A DNA stretch of 50,142 nt from an uncultured Leptolyngbyaceae cyanobacterium (GCA_938023035.1 CALIDI010000041.1:1-50142); one strand, 5' to 3'; counted from the first letter of the stretch, positions 29,672 to 39,299 are shown. Numbers and translations: made by a program. The notes: generated by a model from the sequence alone, not told the origin.

Positions 29672-30448
29672 TTACGCTTGTTGACGACGGCGACGAGTCG
29701 CAGCGAAACCAGCTCCGGCTAAAGCCAAACCTGCCATAGTGGTGGGTTCAGGCACCGCTTGAGGAGCTGCGCCCCCGATCACCTTAAAGTCAGGCCCGTT
29801 GAAGTTGCTGCGGCTGGTTAGTTGAATCGCCGAAATCGGGCCAGTCACCCCCAAGTCGGCTAGGCTGACCCCCAGAGAACCCACCCGCTGCGCACCACCA
29901 ATTTCGGTAGTGTCGATGCTAAAGCCAGCATCGTTCCAGTTGCGGCTATCCAGGGTCAAGAAGTTGCCAATCAGGTTGCCAGCAGCATCCAGGGCTTGCA
30001 CACCCAGACGGCTGTTCATGCCACGTTCCCAGAAGAACAGGCTAGAAACCGCTCGCTCAAAGGAGACATTGATCACGAAAGAACCTCTGTCTTCCCCGTC
30101 AATGATGTTGTTTAGGTTATTGTTGCCGAGGCTTTGCACAATGCTCGTATTGGTGGCGTCTTCCAGGTTTACCCCATCGGCGTTGTCACCCCGATCAGAG
30201 CTGGCAGCCCCAGTGTTGCCACCGGTGTAGAGGTCATTGTGGATAATTTGAGCACCACTAACAAATGAGAAATCGCTGAATACAGTGCTGTCACTCAGAG
30301 TGACCGACTCTAACCAAATATTACCTTTGGGGTTGCTGCTGCCAGGAGCCAGATTTGTTTGAAAGGTAAACGCTTGAGCCGAAGTTGCAGACAGGGTAAG
30401 ACCAACCGACAGAAAGCTGAAACCAACCAAAAGTTTCTGTAGCTTCAT
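29672..30448 (-). CDS. PEP-CTERM sorting-domain protein
   Basis: A 258-residue exported protein. It begins with a signal peptide (MKLQKLLVGFSFLSVGLTLS, cleavage after about SAQA). The body is a Gly/Asn/Ser-rich beta-structured domain. The C-terminus is the classic tripartite exosortase signal: VPEPTTMAGLALAGAGFAAT followed by RRRRQQA. Exosortase would cleave at the PEP motif and the protein would be attached to the cell surface or exopolysaccharide. I choose the ATG at 30448 because it begins the signal peptide; the upstream ATG at 30607 would add 53 residues that lack it. Specific function is unknown. Confidence 0.9.
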   Translation of the reverse strand: MKLQKLLVGFSFLSVGLTLSATSAQAFTFQTNLAPGSSNPKGNIWLESVTLSDSTVFSDFSFVSGAQIIHNDLYTGGNTGAASSDRGDNADGVNLEDATNTSIVQSLGNNNLNNIIDGEDRGSFVINVSFERAVSSLFFWERGMNSRLGVQALDAAGNLIGNFLTLDSRNWNDAGFSIDTTEIGGAQRVGSLGVSLADLGVTGPISAIQLTSRSNFNGPDFKVIGGAAPQAVPEPTTMAGLALAGAGFAATRRRRQQA

Positions 30449-30850
30449 ATTTCTAGAACCTTGTGAAAAACGATGATGAGATAAACGAAAGGGAACAGCC
30501 ACGGGGAGCACTATTGATTTCGTGCTTTCTGCGTTTACTATGCCCTCAGCGATCGCAAAAGAGACCCATCTTGTATCTTCCTTTACAAAATCTCTGGATT
30601 TCGCCACTTTCTTTAATGGCTAGATAAACCGCCGCAAATCTCCTCCCACAAAGCACCTTCCCCTCTTCTGTCCCCTAAGGATAAACCCTGAGATTCTGGC
30701 TAGAAGAACCGTAACTTAATCCACTTTTCCCTGGGTTTTTATTGATCTGAAAGTCTGAAGCAAGGCAAGCACCACGATCGCTGCTGTATCTGCAATCGAT
30801 TGCGATCGCATTTCTGCGGAGAAGGCCGGTGGATTCATGGCCTCTCAAAC

Positions 30851-32401
30851 CTAAGAAGCTGTGTAATCTGCCCCTGATCCATACTTTAATGCCTGTAACC
30901 AGCAGTGGTAGCGGTATTGTTGCGCCTCTGAAAGCGCTTGTGTCAGCGGTTCAAGCTGCTGCCCCAGAGGGAACAGTGCCGTATAGCCAGCCAAGTTAAG
31001 ATAGTGTCGCAGCCACACAGCCAGCTCAGTTACCCCCAACTGGGGCAGCAATTTTGCCACCAGCAGTGGATGGGAAATCATCGTTTTGGTTAGGGTTTGA
31101 AACAGGGCTGGAAACTGCACAACATCCTGAAGAAACGGTTTCAATACAGGGTCACCCAACTGGGCCATATCGGTAAAGATAGTATTCAGTAAATCATTGA
31201 TTTGATTGGGGGCCACTTTTTGGTGGACTCCCACACTCATGGTTTTTTGAAACAACCAGGTAACGGCTAGGTTGGGCTGATAGGGCTGCAACAGGCGTAA
31301 GTCGTTACGGCTAAGGCAGTTCGTTTGCAGGGCTGATTGAATTCCCCGACTCAGGCGCGGTAAATGGCGCACCATGGCTCCAAAGCCACCAAAACTCAGG
31401 GGCGACTGACTGCCACTGCTATCCCCCACGGGCAAGATGCGATCCCACTGAGACGCTAGAGGACTCTGCCGATAAGACGGGAAAAAGCCAAATAAAGCCC
31501 GTTGAAACTGCAACTGGTCAAGTTCTACTCCTTGGTACTCTGGCAGCAGCCGAAAGTAGTCGTCAAACAAAGCTTGCAGGCTGGGGCGAGCGGGATGGGC
31601 ATCAACGTAGGTAAACAAATAAGTGGTACGCCCATCTCTAGCGGGGAAAGCTTCCCAAAAATACTGGCATTGGTTTTGAATGGGGGTGAAGGAAACAATC
31701 AGATCGCCTGTCTGAGTGTCAGGAAAACCGGTAGCGCAGGTGCCGACCACCAGGCAAACCGCATCAGGAGGCTTGCCCTGGCGGGCCTGCTGGCTGATCG
31801 GCGAAAAATGTCCCATGGCATCTAACAGCAGACGGGTTTTTAAGGTACTTGCACCGGCTTTGACATTCACCCCCGTTGGATGGACGATCGCCTCGGTAAA
31901 AGGGGTCTGCTCTAACAGCTTTCCTCCGGCTTGTAAAAAACGCTGCTTTAGAGTTTCCAGCAGGTAAACCGGATCCACTCCTAAGTTCAACACATCTTCG
32001 ACCCAGAGGTCGGTACCGCCGGCAAAGCAGATGCGGCCAGGGTTATATTCGGTGGCGATCGCTGCGGTCAGTTCTGCCTCGGCTAATAACCCCAACTCAA
32101 CAAAAACCTGAAGTTCACGCCGTGAAATGTTCCACTCTTGATCTCGGCCCCGGAGTTGGCCGCGCTCGATTAAGGCAACCCGCCAACCCTGGCGGGCTAA
32201 AGCCGCTCCTAAAAGAATCCCCAGAGTGCCACCGCTGATTACGACATCCCAGTCTGGGTCGAAGGGGCGATCGCTGATTTGCACCACTTCTGAAGTCGGC
32301 AAATCGCCTGTACGGAGAGCTTTCCAACGGCGATCAGCAGCCTCTAGACCCACGAAGGGATTACCAGGAATCTGCGCCAAAATGGTTTGGGTAAGTGCCA
32401 T
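30851..32401 (-). CDS. cruP: CruP, lycopene-cyclase-family paralogue
   Basis: A 516-residue flavoprotein of the CruA/CruP family. The FAD-binding motif is WDVVISGGTLGILLGAALAR (GxGxxG-like), followed by WNISRRELQVFVELGLL and an LLLDAMGHFSPIS segment, and LPVGDSSGSQSPLSFGGFGA near residue 330, diagnostic for this group. CruP is widely conserved in cyanobacteria and plants; it is a weak or non-cyclase paralogue thought to limit carotenoid epoxide build-up under stress. The start chosen is the ATG at 32401 (MALTQTILAQIPGN); an upstream ATG at 32437 adds only 12 residues. Confidence 0.88.
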   Translation of the reverse strand: MALTQTILAQIPGNPFVGLEAADRRWKALRTGDLPTSEVVQISDRPFDPDWDVVISGGTLGILLGAALARQGWRVALIERGQLRGRDQEWNISRRELQVFVELGLLAEAELTAAIATEYNPGRICFAGGTDLWVEDVLNLGVDPVYLLETLKQRFLQAGGKLLEQTPFTEAIVHPTGVNVKAGASTLKTRLLLDAMGHFSPISQQARQGKPPDAVCLVVGTCATGFPDTQTGDLIVSFTPIQNQCQYFWEAFPARDGRTTYLFTYVDAHPARPSLQALFDDYFRLLPEYQGVELDQLQFQRALFGFFPSYRQSPLASQWDRILPVGDSSGSQSPLSFGGFGAMVRHLPRLSRGIQSALQTNCLSRNDLRLLQPYQPNLAVTWLFQKTMSVGVHQKVAPNQINDLLNTIFTDMAQLGDPVLKPFLQDVVQFPALFQTLTKTMISHPLLVAKLLPQLGVTELAVWLRHYLNLAGYTALFPLGQQLEPLTQALSEAQQYRYHCWLQALKYGSGADYTAS

Positions 32402-32471
32402 AAAGATATAGGAGTTGCTTCCCCTATTCTCAGGCAAGTGGTGCGGATCTGGCTGTTGGTTCCATCAATAA

Positions 32472-32497
32472 CAAAAACGGGGCGCATACACGCCCCG
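32472..32497 (-). terminator. Rho-independent terminator downstream of purQ
   Basis: On the minus strand CGGGGCG, a 6-base loop and CGCCCCG form a perfect 7-bp stem followed by TTTTTGTT. It lies about 310 bases past the purQ stop and 70 bases before the cruP start, and would end transcripts from purQ or from anything in between. Confidence 0.8.
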
Positions 32498-32804
32498 GCA
32501 GGTCTCATCATCATCACAAAGAACCCGATTGGGTCACCAGAAAAAGTCTATGCATCGAAACTTGTCTGGATTGACCACCTTGAAAATCCTTTGATGCTAT
32601 CTAGAATACAAGATATGTAAATTTACGGGTAGGCGATCGCTCAACTATTTACTAGGGTCAGTGAATTTCCCGAAGGCGGAAATCCCCCTGCTCAAGGGCA
32701 GGTAAACCTGATATGTTCGACCTCCCAAGGAACTCAACCTCCGCTACTAAGCGGAGGATTTTCATCAGTTTGTATGATGATTTTCTGACAAATATCGGCA
32801 GGTC
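32498..32804. other. Untranslated region between purQ and its terminator, with a second hairpin
   Basis: About 300 bases without a coding signal. A perfect 8-bp stem (CCTCCGCT, ACTA, AGCGGAGG at 32738-32757) followed by ATTTTC reads as a plus-strand terminator or a transposon-end hairpin. Another possible stem uses CCTGCTC and GGGCAGG near 32690. It may be a long purQ 3' UTR, a small RNA, or the worn end of an IS200/IS605-like element; none of these is settled. Confidence 0.45.
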
Positions 32805-33524
32805 TCAAGCAGGTAGCGGCACTATCGTCAGTGCATCGATTAAACCTTGAAACAGAGGCAGCCCATCCGTGCCACCCAAAACCGCATCCGCTGCCCGCTC
32901 CGGGTGGGGCATCATGCCCAAGACATTACCCGTGCGATTAGAGATGCCTGCAATGTTGTTGAGAGAACCGTTGGGGTTGCTATCTGCCGTTACTTCTCCG
33001 GTGCTAGAAACATAACGGAAAATCACCTGCCGATTTGCCTCTAGGTCTGCCAGGGTTTCAGGGTCCGCATAGTAGCTCCCTTCTCCGTGGGCAATGGGCA
33101 ATGTAATGATTGGCTGTTTCGCGTAGCCCTGACTCCAGGCAATATCTGTGCGCTCAACCCGAAGGCTAACTCGATCGCAGATGAAATGTAAGTCCCGATT
33201 ACGCACTAAGGCACCGGGTAATAACCCCACCTCGGTTAAAACCTGAAACCCATTGCAAATACCCAGGACATATTTACCCGCTGCGGCATGACGCACAACA
33301 GCCTGCATTGCCGGAGAAAAGCGGGCGATCGCGCCACAGCGGAGGTAATCTCCATAGCTAAACCCCCCCGGCACAATCACGACATCAATCTCAGACAGGT
33401 CACTCTCTTCATGCCAGATCATGCGGGTCGGCTGATGCAACAGGTCGCGGGTCACATAGGCCACATCGCGATCGCAATTCGAACCCGGAAATACAATCAC
33501 ACCAAATTTAACTGGCTCTGCCAT
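32805..33524 (-). CDS. purQ: Phosphoribosylformylglycinamidine synthase subunit PurQ
   Basis: A 239-residue glutaminase subunit of FGAM synthase in purine biosynthesis. The class I glutamine amidotransferase triad is visible: the Cys in VLGICNGFQVLTEVGLLPGA, and His-Glu in MMPHPERAADAV. The N-terminal FGVIVFPGSNCDRDV and VPGGFSYGDYLRCGAIA are typical of PurQ. I choose the ATG at 33524; an upstream start at 33584 adds 20 unrelated residues. It would pair with PurL and PurS encoded elsewhere; purS is not adjacent here. Confidence 0.95.
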   Translation of the reverse strand: MAEPVKFGVIVFPGSNCDRDVAYVTRDLLHQPTRMIWHEESDLSEIDVVIVPGGFSYGDYLRCGAIARFSPAMQAVVRHAAAGKYVLGICNGFQVLTEVGLLPGALVRNRDLHFICDRVSLRVERTDIAWSQGYAKQPIITLPIAHGEGSYYADPETLADLEANRQVIFRYVSSTGEVTADSNPNGSLNNIAGISNRTGNVLGMMPHPERAADAVLGGTDGLPLFQGLIDALTIVPLPA

Positions 33525-33580
33525 GACCTTTCCCCTACAACGCGCTTTCCCATGATGCCACAGGCCCACTGACCCGGCTA

Positions 33581-33988
33581 TCAAGAAAGTAGGCCATGAC
33601 TCTGATGCAAGATCAGGCTGTTGCCATCGGGATCGTGGGCGTAGATTTCCCGACCATGGGAGGCTAGCATAATTTCCCCAGTCGGGGGATACCCCAATCG
33701 GGTCAGACGGGCAATCGCCGCTTCTAAATCCGCTACTTCAAAGCACAGGCTGATACCCGCCTCCGGTGCCGAGCGCGGAGATTGACAAGCTGGGATCTTA
33801 GGACAAAAAATAGCGAGCTTGAAACCGGGCAAACGAAACTCTGCGTAGACCTGGGGAATCTGCGGATGGGGTGGCCGCTCCAAAATGCTATGATAAAAAT
33901 GTACTATCCTATCCAAGTCTTGAGTGGCGATCGTTACAAACACCTCAATGGCAAACGCCTTAGATGATTCATCAATAGAAGAAGCCAT
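33581..33988 (-). CDS. VOC-family (glyoxalase/bleomycin-resistance fold) protein
   Basis: A 135-residue protein with a vicinal-oxygen-chelate fold: VFVTIATQDLDRIVHFYHSI at the start, LCFEVADLEAAIARLTRLGY in the middle and the C-terminal IYAHDPDGNSLILHQ, where a conserved metal or cofactor ligand usually sits. Substrate is not predictable. The start is uncertain: ATG at 33988 is used, with a GTG at 34024 as an alternative. The stop is 57 bases before purQ on the same strand, so the two may be co-transcribed. Confidence 0.8.
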   Translation of the reverse strand: MASSIDESSKAFAIEVFVTIATQDLDRIVHFYHSILERPPHPQIPQVYAEFRLPGFKLAIFCPKIPACQSPRSAPEAGISLCFEVADLEAAIARLTRLGYPPTGEIMLASHGREIYAHDPDGNSLILHQSHGLLS

Positions 33989-34148
33989 ATGATCAAAATG
34001 CAACAGCGTCAGAGTTTGGGCCACGTAGAGCGCTTCATCTCTGCATCTTTAGTTTTGCCACGGGGTTGATTCGATGCCAAGCATCAGTCATAAACTGAGG
34101 AGCAACGTTTTGGGTTAGCCATTTTCACAAACAGTATAGGTAGAGTAT

Positions 34149-34511
34149 ATGAGCTTGAATCATGTGACACTGGTCGGTCGAGTGGGTGGAGACCCGGATG
34201 TGAAATACTTTGAGTCGGGGAGCGTTGTGTGTAATCTGCGCTTGGCCGTTAACCGCATGCGGCGGGATGATCCCCCCGACTGGTTTAGTTTAGAACTCTG
34301 GGGCAAACAAGCCGAGGTCGCCGCGAACTACGTCCGCAAGGGGAGTTTGATTGGGGTGAGTGGCTCGCTCAAGTTTGACTATTGGAGCGATCGCACGACT
34401 GGCATCCGCCGCTCCAAACCAGTGGTGCGGGTTGACCGGTTAGAGCTATTAGGGTCTAAGCGCGATAATGAAGCCCCCATGAGTAACAGTGGCTATGACG
34501 ATGAGTTTTAG
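34149..34511 (+). CDS. ssb: Single-stranded DNA-binding protein
   Basis: A 120-residue OB-fold SSB: MSLNHVTLVGRVGGDPDVKY opens the fold, then LRLAVNRMRRDDPPDWFSLE, GKQAEVAANYVRKGSLIGVS and GSLKFDYWSDRTTG. The tail is short and ends in an acidic GYDDEF resembling the protein-interaction tip of bacterial SSBs. The linker is much shorter than in the E. coli protein, as in other cyanobacterial SSBs. It binds ssDNA in replication and repair. Confidence 0.92.
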   Translation: MSLNHVTLVGRVGGDPDVKYFESGSVVCNLRLAVNRMRRDDPPDWFSLELWGKQAEVAANYVRKGSLIGVSGSLKFDYWSDRTTGIRRSKPVVRVDRLELLGSKRDNEAPMSNSGYDDEF

Positions 34512-34931
34512 AACGCTATAGGGATGAGTCTTAGAACAAGGCTGGAAGCACCTCCTAAGGGGTGAGGCTCGCAACCGATAAAACTCACCCCAAAGGTACA
34601 GCGGAGGCAAAGCAAACGCTTGACGTTTTGCGGTTCTGTTTTAGCGCGACCTCCTCCTTACATTCGCCTGGTTAAGGTGCCAGAGCAGGTCAAGCGCTTT
34701 TTGGTGCATCCGGCTTGGTGACACTGAGCGGAGTTTCTGCCATAGATTTGTCTTTGCCTGGTTCTTGATTTGCTTCGACGGCCGAAGCAGTTGTGGGGTG
34801 ATCGCTGAAATTTTGATGGCTCCGGCACCCTGACCATCACAACAAACGACATTGCCCAAGAAATGAGCAGCCGATAGAAGTCACCCGCTAGAATAGAAAA
34901 CCGGTGACTATTCCATCAATATCGTAAACCC
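34512..34931. other. Intergenic region after ssb
   Basis: About 420 bases. An inverted repeat GGGGTGAG ... CTCACCCC spans about 34559-34594 soon after ssb and could form a long-loop hairpin without a T-run. Reading frames on the minus strand up to 72 codons exist, but two overlap in different frames and none has recognisable features, so I do not call a gene. Confidence 0.45.
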
Positions 34932-36293
34932 ATGGCCATGCCTTCCCACCGTCGTTATCACATTACTACCTTCGGCTGCCAGATGAATAAGGCCGACTCT
35001 GAGCGCATGGCTGGCATTTTAGAAACCATGGGGTATGAGTGGGTTGCAGAACCCGATGAAGCCGATCTGATTCTCTATAACACCTGCACGATTCGCGATA
35101 ACGCAGAGCAAAAGGTTTACTCTTACCTGGGACGGCAAGCTAAGCGCAAACAAACCCAACCTGATTTAACCCTGGTGGTAGCAGGCTGTGTTGCCCAGCA
35201 GGAGGGAGAAAAACTGTTGCGGCGCGTACCCGAACTCGATTTAGTGATGGGGCCGCAACACGCTAATCGTTTGCAAGATCTGCTTGAAGCGGTTTTGAAC
35301 GGGAGTCAGGTAGTAGCGACGGAACCTGTTCACATTATGGAGGATATCACCCAGCCCCGCCGTGATAGTACGGTGACCGCCTGGGTGAATGTAATTTATG
35401 GTTGCAATGAGCGCTGCACCTATTGTGTGGTGCCCTCTGTGCGGGGTGTGGAGCAGTCGCGATCGCCCCAGGCTATTCGCGCTGAGATGGAACTGCTGGG
35501 CCAGCAAGGCTATCGAGAAGTCACCCTTTTAGGACAAAACATTGATGCCTACGGGCGCGATTTACCTGGCACCAAGCCCGATGGCAGCCATCGACACACC
35601 TTTACAGATTTGCTTTACTTTGTCCACGATGTTCCAGGGATTGAGCGCATTCGCTTTGCCACCAGCCATCCCCGCTATTTCAATGAGCGCTTAATTCGGG
35701 CCTGTGCTGAGTTACCGAAGGTATGCGAACACTTTCACATCCCCTTTCAGTCGGGAGATAACGACATCCTGAAAGCCATGGCGCGGGGCTACACCCATGA
35801 GAAATATCGCCGAATTATTGACAAAATTCGTGATTATGTTCCCGACGCCGCTATTAGCGCCGATGCGATTGTGGGATTTCCAGGGGAAACAGAGGAGCAG
35901 TTTCAAAATACGCTGAAGTTGGTGGCAGCGATTGGCTTTGACCAACTCAATACAGCCGCCTATTCGCCCCGCCCAGGCACCCCAGCAGCGCAGTGGCAAA
36001 ATCAGCTACCGGAGGAGGTCAAGAGCGATCGCCTGCAACGGCTTAACCATCTAGTGGCTCACATTGCCGCCGAGCGATCGCAGCGGTATCTAGGCCGGGT
36101 TGAAGAGATTCTGGTGGAAGCCCGCAACGAAAAAGACCCCACCCAAGTCATGGGCCGTACCCGTAGCAACCGTTTGACCTTCTTTCCGGGCAAGATTGAA
36201 GAACTGAAGGGGAAAACCCTACCCGTAAAGATCACAGAGGTACGGGCTTTTAGCCTGACCGGCGTGCCCCTTGAGGCAGCTGTTCTACAGTGA
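34932..36293 (+). CDS. miaB: tRNA-2-methylthio-N6-dimethylallyladenosine synthase MiaB
   Basis: A 453-residue radical-SAM methylthiotransferase that modifies A37 of tRNAs reading UNN codons. The N-terminal UPF0004 domain supplies three cysteines for one 4Fe-4S cluster ([39 protein letters not shown]). The radical-SAM cluster is C-x3-C-x2-C in [22 protein letters not shown]-terminal TRAM domain covers about residues 375-450. All motifs are intact. The start is the first of two nearby methionines ([16 protein letters not shown]). Confidence 0.95.
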   Translation: MAMPSHRRYHITTFGCQMNKADSERMAGILETMGYEWVAEPDEADLILYNTCTIRDNAEQKVYSYLGRQAKRKQTQPDLTLVVAGCVAQQEGEKLLRRVPELDLVMGPQHANRLQDLLEAVLNGSQVVATEPVHIMEDITQPRRDSTVTAWVNVIYGCNERCTYCVVPSVRGVEQSRSPQAIRAEMELLGQQGYREVTLLGQNIDAYGRDLPGTKPDGSHRHTFTDLLYFVHDVPGIERIRFATSHPRYFNERLIRACAELPKVCEHFHIPFQSGDNDILKAMARGYTHEKYRRIIDKIRDYVPDAAISADAIVGFPGETEEQFQNTLKLVAAIGFDQLNTAAYSPRPGTPAAQWQNQLPEEVKSDRLQRLNHLVAHIAAERSQRYLGRVEEILVEARNEKDPTQVMGRTRSNRLTFFPGKIEELKGKTLPVKITEVRAFSLTGVPLEAAVLQ

Positions 36294-36322
36294 TGGGCTG
36301 AGCCTGTCAGATCGATTTGCTT

Positions 36323-36349
36323 CAAACTCTATCCCCTGGATAGAGTTTG
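36323..36349 (+). terminator. Strong hairpin after miaB
   Basis: A perfect 12-bp stem (CAAACTCTATCC / GGATAGAGTTTG) with a 3-base loop begins 30 bases after the miaB stop. There is no T-run directly after it (GCTTATCCTTTG), so it may stabilise the 3' end or terminate weakly. Confidence 0.6.
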
Positions 36350-36554
36350 GCTTATCCTTTGAGCCAGACTAGCTAGCGCCCCGACTTCAAAATTGAGTGC
36401 CCCTATCCAACCCTGTCTTGATTTCCCAAGGATGAACGTCCAGTTTTCTAATGACCTGTTCTCTCCACAAATTCTCTTTCATCTCGCTGAAGAAGCGCCA
36501 TAATATCCTGTGCATGGTAAGCATCTGGTTATCTGTGCTGCTTTTGACGACACT

Positions 36555-37355
36555 ATGACTGACTCATCTTCCTCTATTCCCATCGTTTCAGGCACTGAAC
36601 CTGCTCGTGATCAGCAAGTCCGGTTTAAAAGCGAGGGAGGTAAGTTGCTGATTTTGCTCCCACCAGAAGATGAAGGAGACGGGGTTAACACAGCAGCGGT
36701 TCTCACCTGGAACGAGCTTTGGCAACAGTTAAAGCAGCGTCTAGATGCGAGTGATCGCTTCTGGCAGCCCGAAACAACCGTTCACTTGATTGCCCGCGAT
36801 CGCCTGTTAGATGCCCGCCAACTGCAACAGCTCGCCGATGCCCTGCTAGAGGTACAGCTTTATCTCAAGCGGGTTTATACCAGCCGTCGCCAAACGGCTG
36901 TTGCGGCTGCAACGGCTGGCTACTCTGTCGAGCAGCAATCACCAGTGGCCCATCTCAATCAGCCCGGCGCAGAGGCAGGGCAGGCCCTGGATGCCCCCCT
37001 TTATATTGAAACCACCCTGCGATCAGGGGCTGAAATTCGCCATAACGGCACCGTTGTTGTCTTCGGCGATGTCAACCCCGGCAGCGAAGTTATTGCGGCA
37101 GGTGACATCTTAATTTGGGGTCGATTACGCGGTGTCGCTCATGCGGGTGCTAAAGGGAACAGTCGCTGCGTCATTTTAGCGCTACAGTTTGAACCAACCC
37201 AAATTCGTATTGCTGATTTTGTGGCCCGTGCTCCAGAAACGCCCCCAGCACCTTATACTCCAGAAGTTGCCTATGTCTCACCCAAAGGCACGATTTGTAT
37301 CGCGCGCGCGGCTGATTTTCGGCGGGTGCAACAGCAAGACAATCGAATATCCTGA
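36555..37355 (+). CDS. minC: Septum site-determining protein MinC
   Basis: A 266-residue FtsZ-polymerisation inhibitor that blocks division away from mid-cell. The N-terminal domain spans about residues 20-110. The C-terminal beta-helix domain contains PLYIETTLRSGAEIRHNGTV, VFGDVNPGSEVIAAGDILIW and GRLRGVAHAGAKGNSRCVIL, the segments that dimerise and bind MinD. I use the ATG at 36555 (MTDSSSSIP); an upstream ATG at 36510 adds 15 residues without homology. It heads a minC-minD-minE cluster. Confidence 0.93.
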   Translation: MTDSSSSIPIVSGTEPARDQQVRFKSEGGKLLILLPPEDEGDGVNTAAVLTWNELWQQLKQRLDASDRFWQPETTVHLIARDRLLDARQLQQLADALLEVQLYLKRVYTSRRQTAVAAATAGYSVEQQSPVAHLNQPGAEAGQALDAPLYIETTLRSGAEIRHNGTVVVFGDVNPGSEVIAAGDILIWGRLRGVAHAGAKGNSRCVILALQFEPTQIRIADFVARAPETPPAPYTPEVAYVSPKGTICIARAADFRRVQQQDNRIS

Positions 37356-37376
37356 AACCCAGGGGTAAGCCTTTGA

Positions 37377-37445
37377 ATGATAAGAATAGAAAAACTTAAA
37401 TGATACAAATAGAAAAATTCTGATGATACGAATAGAGAAATTTGG
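37377..37445 (+). repeat. 23-bp near-perfect tandem repeat, three copies
   Basis: Three adjacent 23-bp units (37377-37399, 37400-37422, 37423-37445) share ATGATA.GAATAGA.AAA and differ at a few positions. They fill the gap between minC and minD, about 80 bases ahead of the minD start. Being AT-rich and directly repeated they might act as protein-binding iterons; no function is known. Confidence 0.9.
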
Positions 37446-37522
37446 AATACGGAGTGAGCGGGGTAAAACCTCCGCTATAGTTAGAAAACTCAATCCCTGT
37501 AAGACGTTTTTCATACCTATTC

Positions 37523-38329
37523 ATGAGTCGGATTATTGTTGTCACATCGGGTAAAGGTGGCGTTGGCAAGACTACAACAACGGCAAACTTGGGCATGGCG
37601 CTGGCACAGCGTGGGTGCAAGGTTGCTGTAATCGATGCAGATTTTGGTCTTCGCAATCTTGATTTACTGCTGGGTTTAGAAAATCGCATTGTCTACACAG
37701 CCGTCGATGTGCTGTCGGGGCAGTGTCGGTTAGAGCAGGCGCTGGTCAAAGATAAACGGCAACCGAACCTGGTGCTATTGCCAGCGGCTCAGAACCGCAC
37801 CAAGGAATCGGTGACTCCTGAACAGATGAAGAAGCTCGTTGGAGCGCTAACACAGGCATTTCAGTACATTTTGATTGATTGCCCGGCAGGGATTGAAGGT
37901 GGTTTTCAAAATGCGATCGCCGCTGCCCGCGAAGCGCTGATTGTGACAACACCAGAGGTCTCTGCGGTACGGGATGCCGACCGGGTCGTGGGTTTACTCG
38001 AAGCCAACGGCGTCAAGACGATTCGCCTAGTCATCAATCGGATTCGCCCAACAATGGTGCAAGCCAACGACATGATGTCAGTAGAAGATGTGCAGGAAAT
38101 TCTTGCCATCCCCTTAATTGGGATTGTGCCTGACGATGAGAAAGTGATTGTCTCTACCAACAAAGGGGAACCCCTGGTTTTATCAGAAACCCCAAGTCTC
38201 GCTGGCACAGCCTTTGATAACATTGCCCGGCGACTAGAAGGGGAAAAAATTGAATTCCTTGATCTGAATGTGGCAAACGACAGTTTCTTCTCGAAATTGC
38301 GGAAAGTTCTGACCAAGAAAGTATTTTGA
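37523..38329 (+). CDS. minD: Septum site-determining ATPase MinD
   Basis: A 268-residue ParA-type ATPase that recruits MinC to the membrane and oscillates or patterns with MinE. It has the deviant Walker A SGKGGVGKTTTT (residues 9-20), the DADFGLRNLDLLLGLENR segment, switch II IDCPAGIEGGF and a C-terminal amphipathic membrane-targeting helix (FFSKLRKVLTKKVF). All motifs are intact. Confidence 0.96.
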   Translation: MSRIIVVTSGKGGVGKTTTTANLGMALAQRGCKVAVIDADFGLRNLDLLLGLENRIVYTAVDVLSGQCRLEQALVKDKRQPNLVLLPAAQNRTKESVTPEQMKKLVGALTQAFQYILIDCPAGIEGGFQNAIAAAREALIVTTPEVSAVRDADRVVGLLEANGVKTIRLVINRIRPTMVQANDMMSVEDVQEILAIPLIGIVPDDEKVIVSTNKGEPLVLSETPSLAGTAFDNIARRLEGEKIEFLDLNVANDSFFSKLRKVLTKKVF

Positions 38330-38807
38330 GCAGGATGGATGCCATCAGAAAGCAGTAGGGGTGCGTTCAGCGTTTTTTGGATTAGCCAGCGTTGCGTTAT
38401 GCCGTCGCTGGGTCTCTCACAGAGACAATGCATCAGCTAAAGACAACGCATCAGAAAACCCAGCTAGCGTAAGGATTGCAGCTATTCCTATCGTCCTCAG
38501 CTTTCTGACTCAAACGATCAACCTTGAGGGTCTGCGACCCATCGAAATTTGTCTAATGAAACACCCATTGGTGGTTAAATTCAACGTGACGAGTCACAAA
38601 AGCACTAAAACAAAAGCACTAAAAATTTGAGTCGGGGTAAATCCAGTATTCCCTTGCTCTTGCCAGCCTTCCATTTGGTTTAAGATTAGCATTTTGCAGC
38701 AATTCAATCTTTTTCGTTCATAATTCACTAACTGGCGTTAATTTGTTACCTTTTGCCTTGCGTTGCCTTGCGCCACTTTCTCCTCACTTGTCATTCTCTA
38801 TGTTGCA
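38330..38807. other. Unusually long minD-minE spacer
   Basis: About 480 bases separate minD from minE, which are adjacent in most bacteria. It contains short duplications (GACAATGCATCAGC / GACAACGCATCAGA near 38423 and 38441; TTGCCTTGCG twice at 38753-38772). Frames up to 89 codons are present but show no recognisable protein features. A promoter for minE may lie here. Confidence 0.5.
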
Positions 38808-39299
38808 ATGCTGATTGAACTCTTAGAACGTCTTTTCTCGCGCCACGACAGCAGTCGCCAAGCCGCCAAAAATCGCCTGAAGTTAGTGTTAGCCCATGAT
38901 CGCACCGATTTGCCGGCAAATACGATGGAAGCGATGCGCCGCGAGATTCTTGAGGTTGTCTCGCGCTATGTGGAGTTAGATACAGACGGAATGGAGTTTG
39001 CCCTGGAAAATAACCAGCGCACTACGGCTTTAATTGCCAACCTCCCGATTCGACGCGTTCGCCCCATGGGGGAAGGCACGGGAGAACGTACCGCCGCATC
39101 GGCAGAAGCCGTTGTCGAATCCTCAGAAAGTTCGACCCAGCTCGAAATTCCAGTTGAGGTGGCAACGACTCCTGCTGAATCGGTATCAGAGCCTGATTCA
39201 GCCGATGGCACTCCTGAAATTGAGCCATTGCCGCCTGATTTCTTAGAAACCCTTCCAGCGGAGCTGGAGATGACTCAGTCAGAGTCGGTAGGCTCTTAA
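38808..39299 (+). CDS. minE: Cell division topological specificity factor MinE with long acidic tail
   Basis: A 163-residue MinE. The first 90 residues are canonical: [20 protein letters not shown] for membrane and MinD binding, [16 protein letters not shown], then [20 protein letters not shown] and NLPIRRVRP. From about residue 95 to the end is an extra Glu/Ser/Thr/Pro-rich tail, probably disordered; standard MinE proteins are about 85-100 residues. I use the ATG at 38808; the frame is open upstream to 38763, but those residues lack homology. Confidence 0.93.
   Translation: MLIELLERLFSRHDSSRQAAKNRLKLVLAHDRTDLPANTMEAMRREILEVVSRYVELDTDGMEFALENNQRTTALIANLPIRRVRPMGEGTGERTAASAEAVVESSESSTQLEIPVEVATTPAESVSEPDSADGTPEIEPLPPDFLETLPAELEMTQSESVGS

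Noticed and set aside
34641-34859. ORFs of 64-72 codons on the minus strand between ssb and miaB
   Set aside because: Two overlapping frames of similar length with basic, unpatterned translations; neither looks like a conserved protein.
38361-38630. 89-codon ORF between minD and minE
   Set aside because: Low-complexity translation built from short duplications, no ribosome-binding site and no recognisable features.
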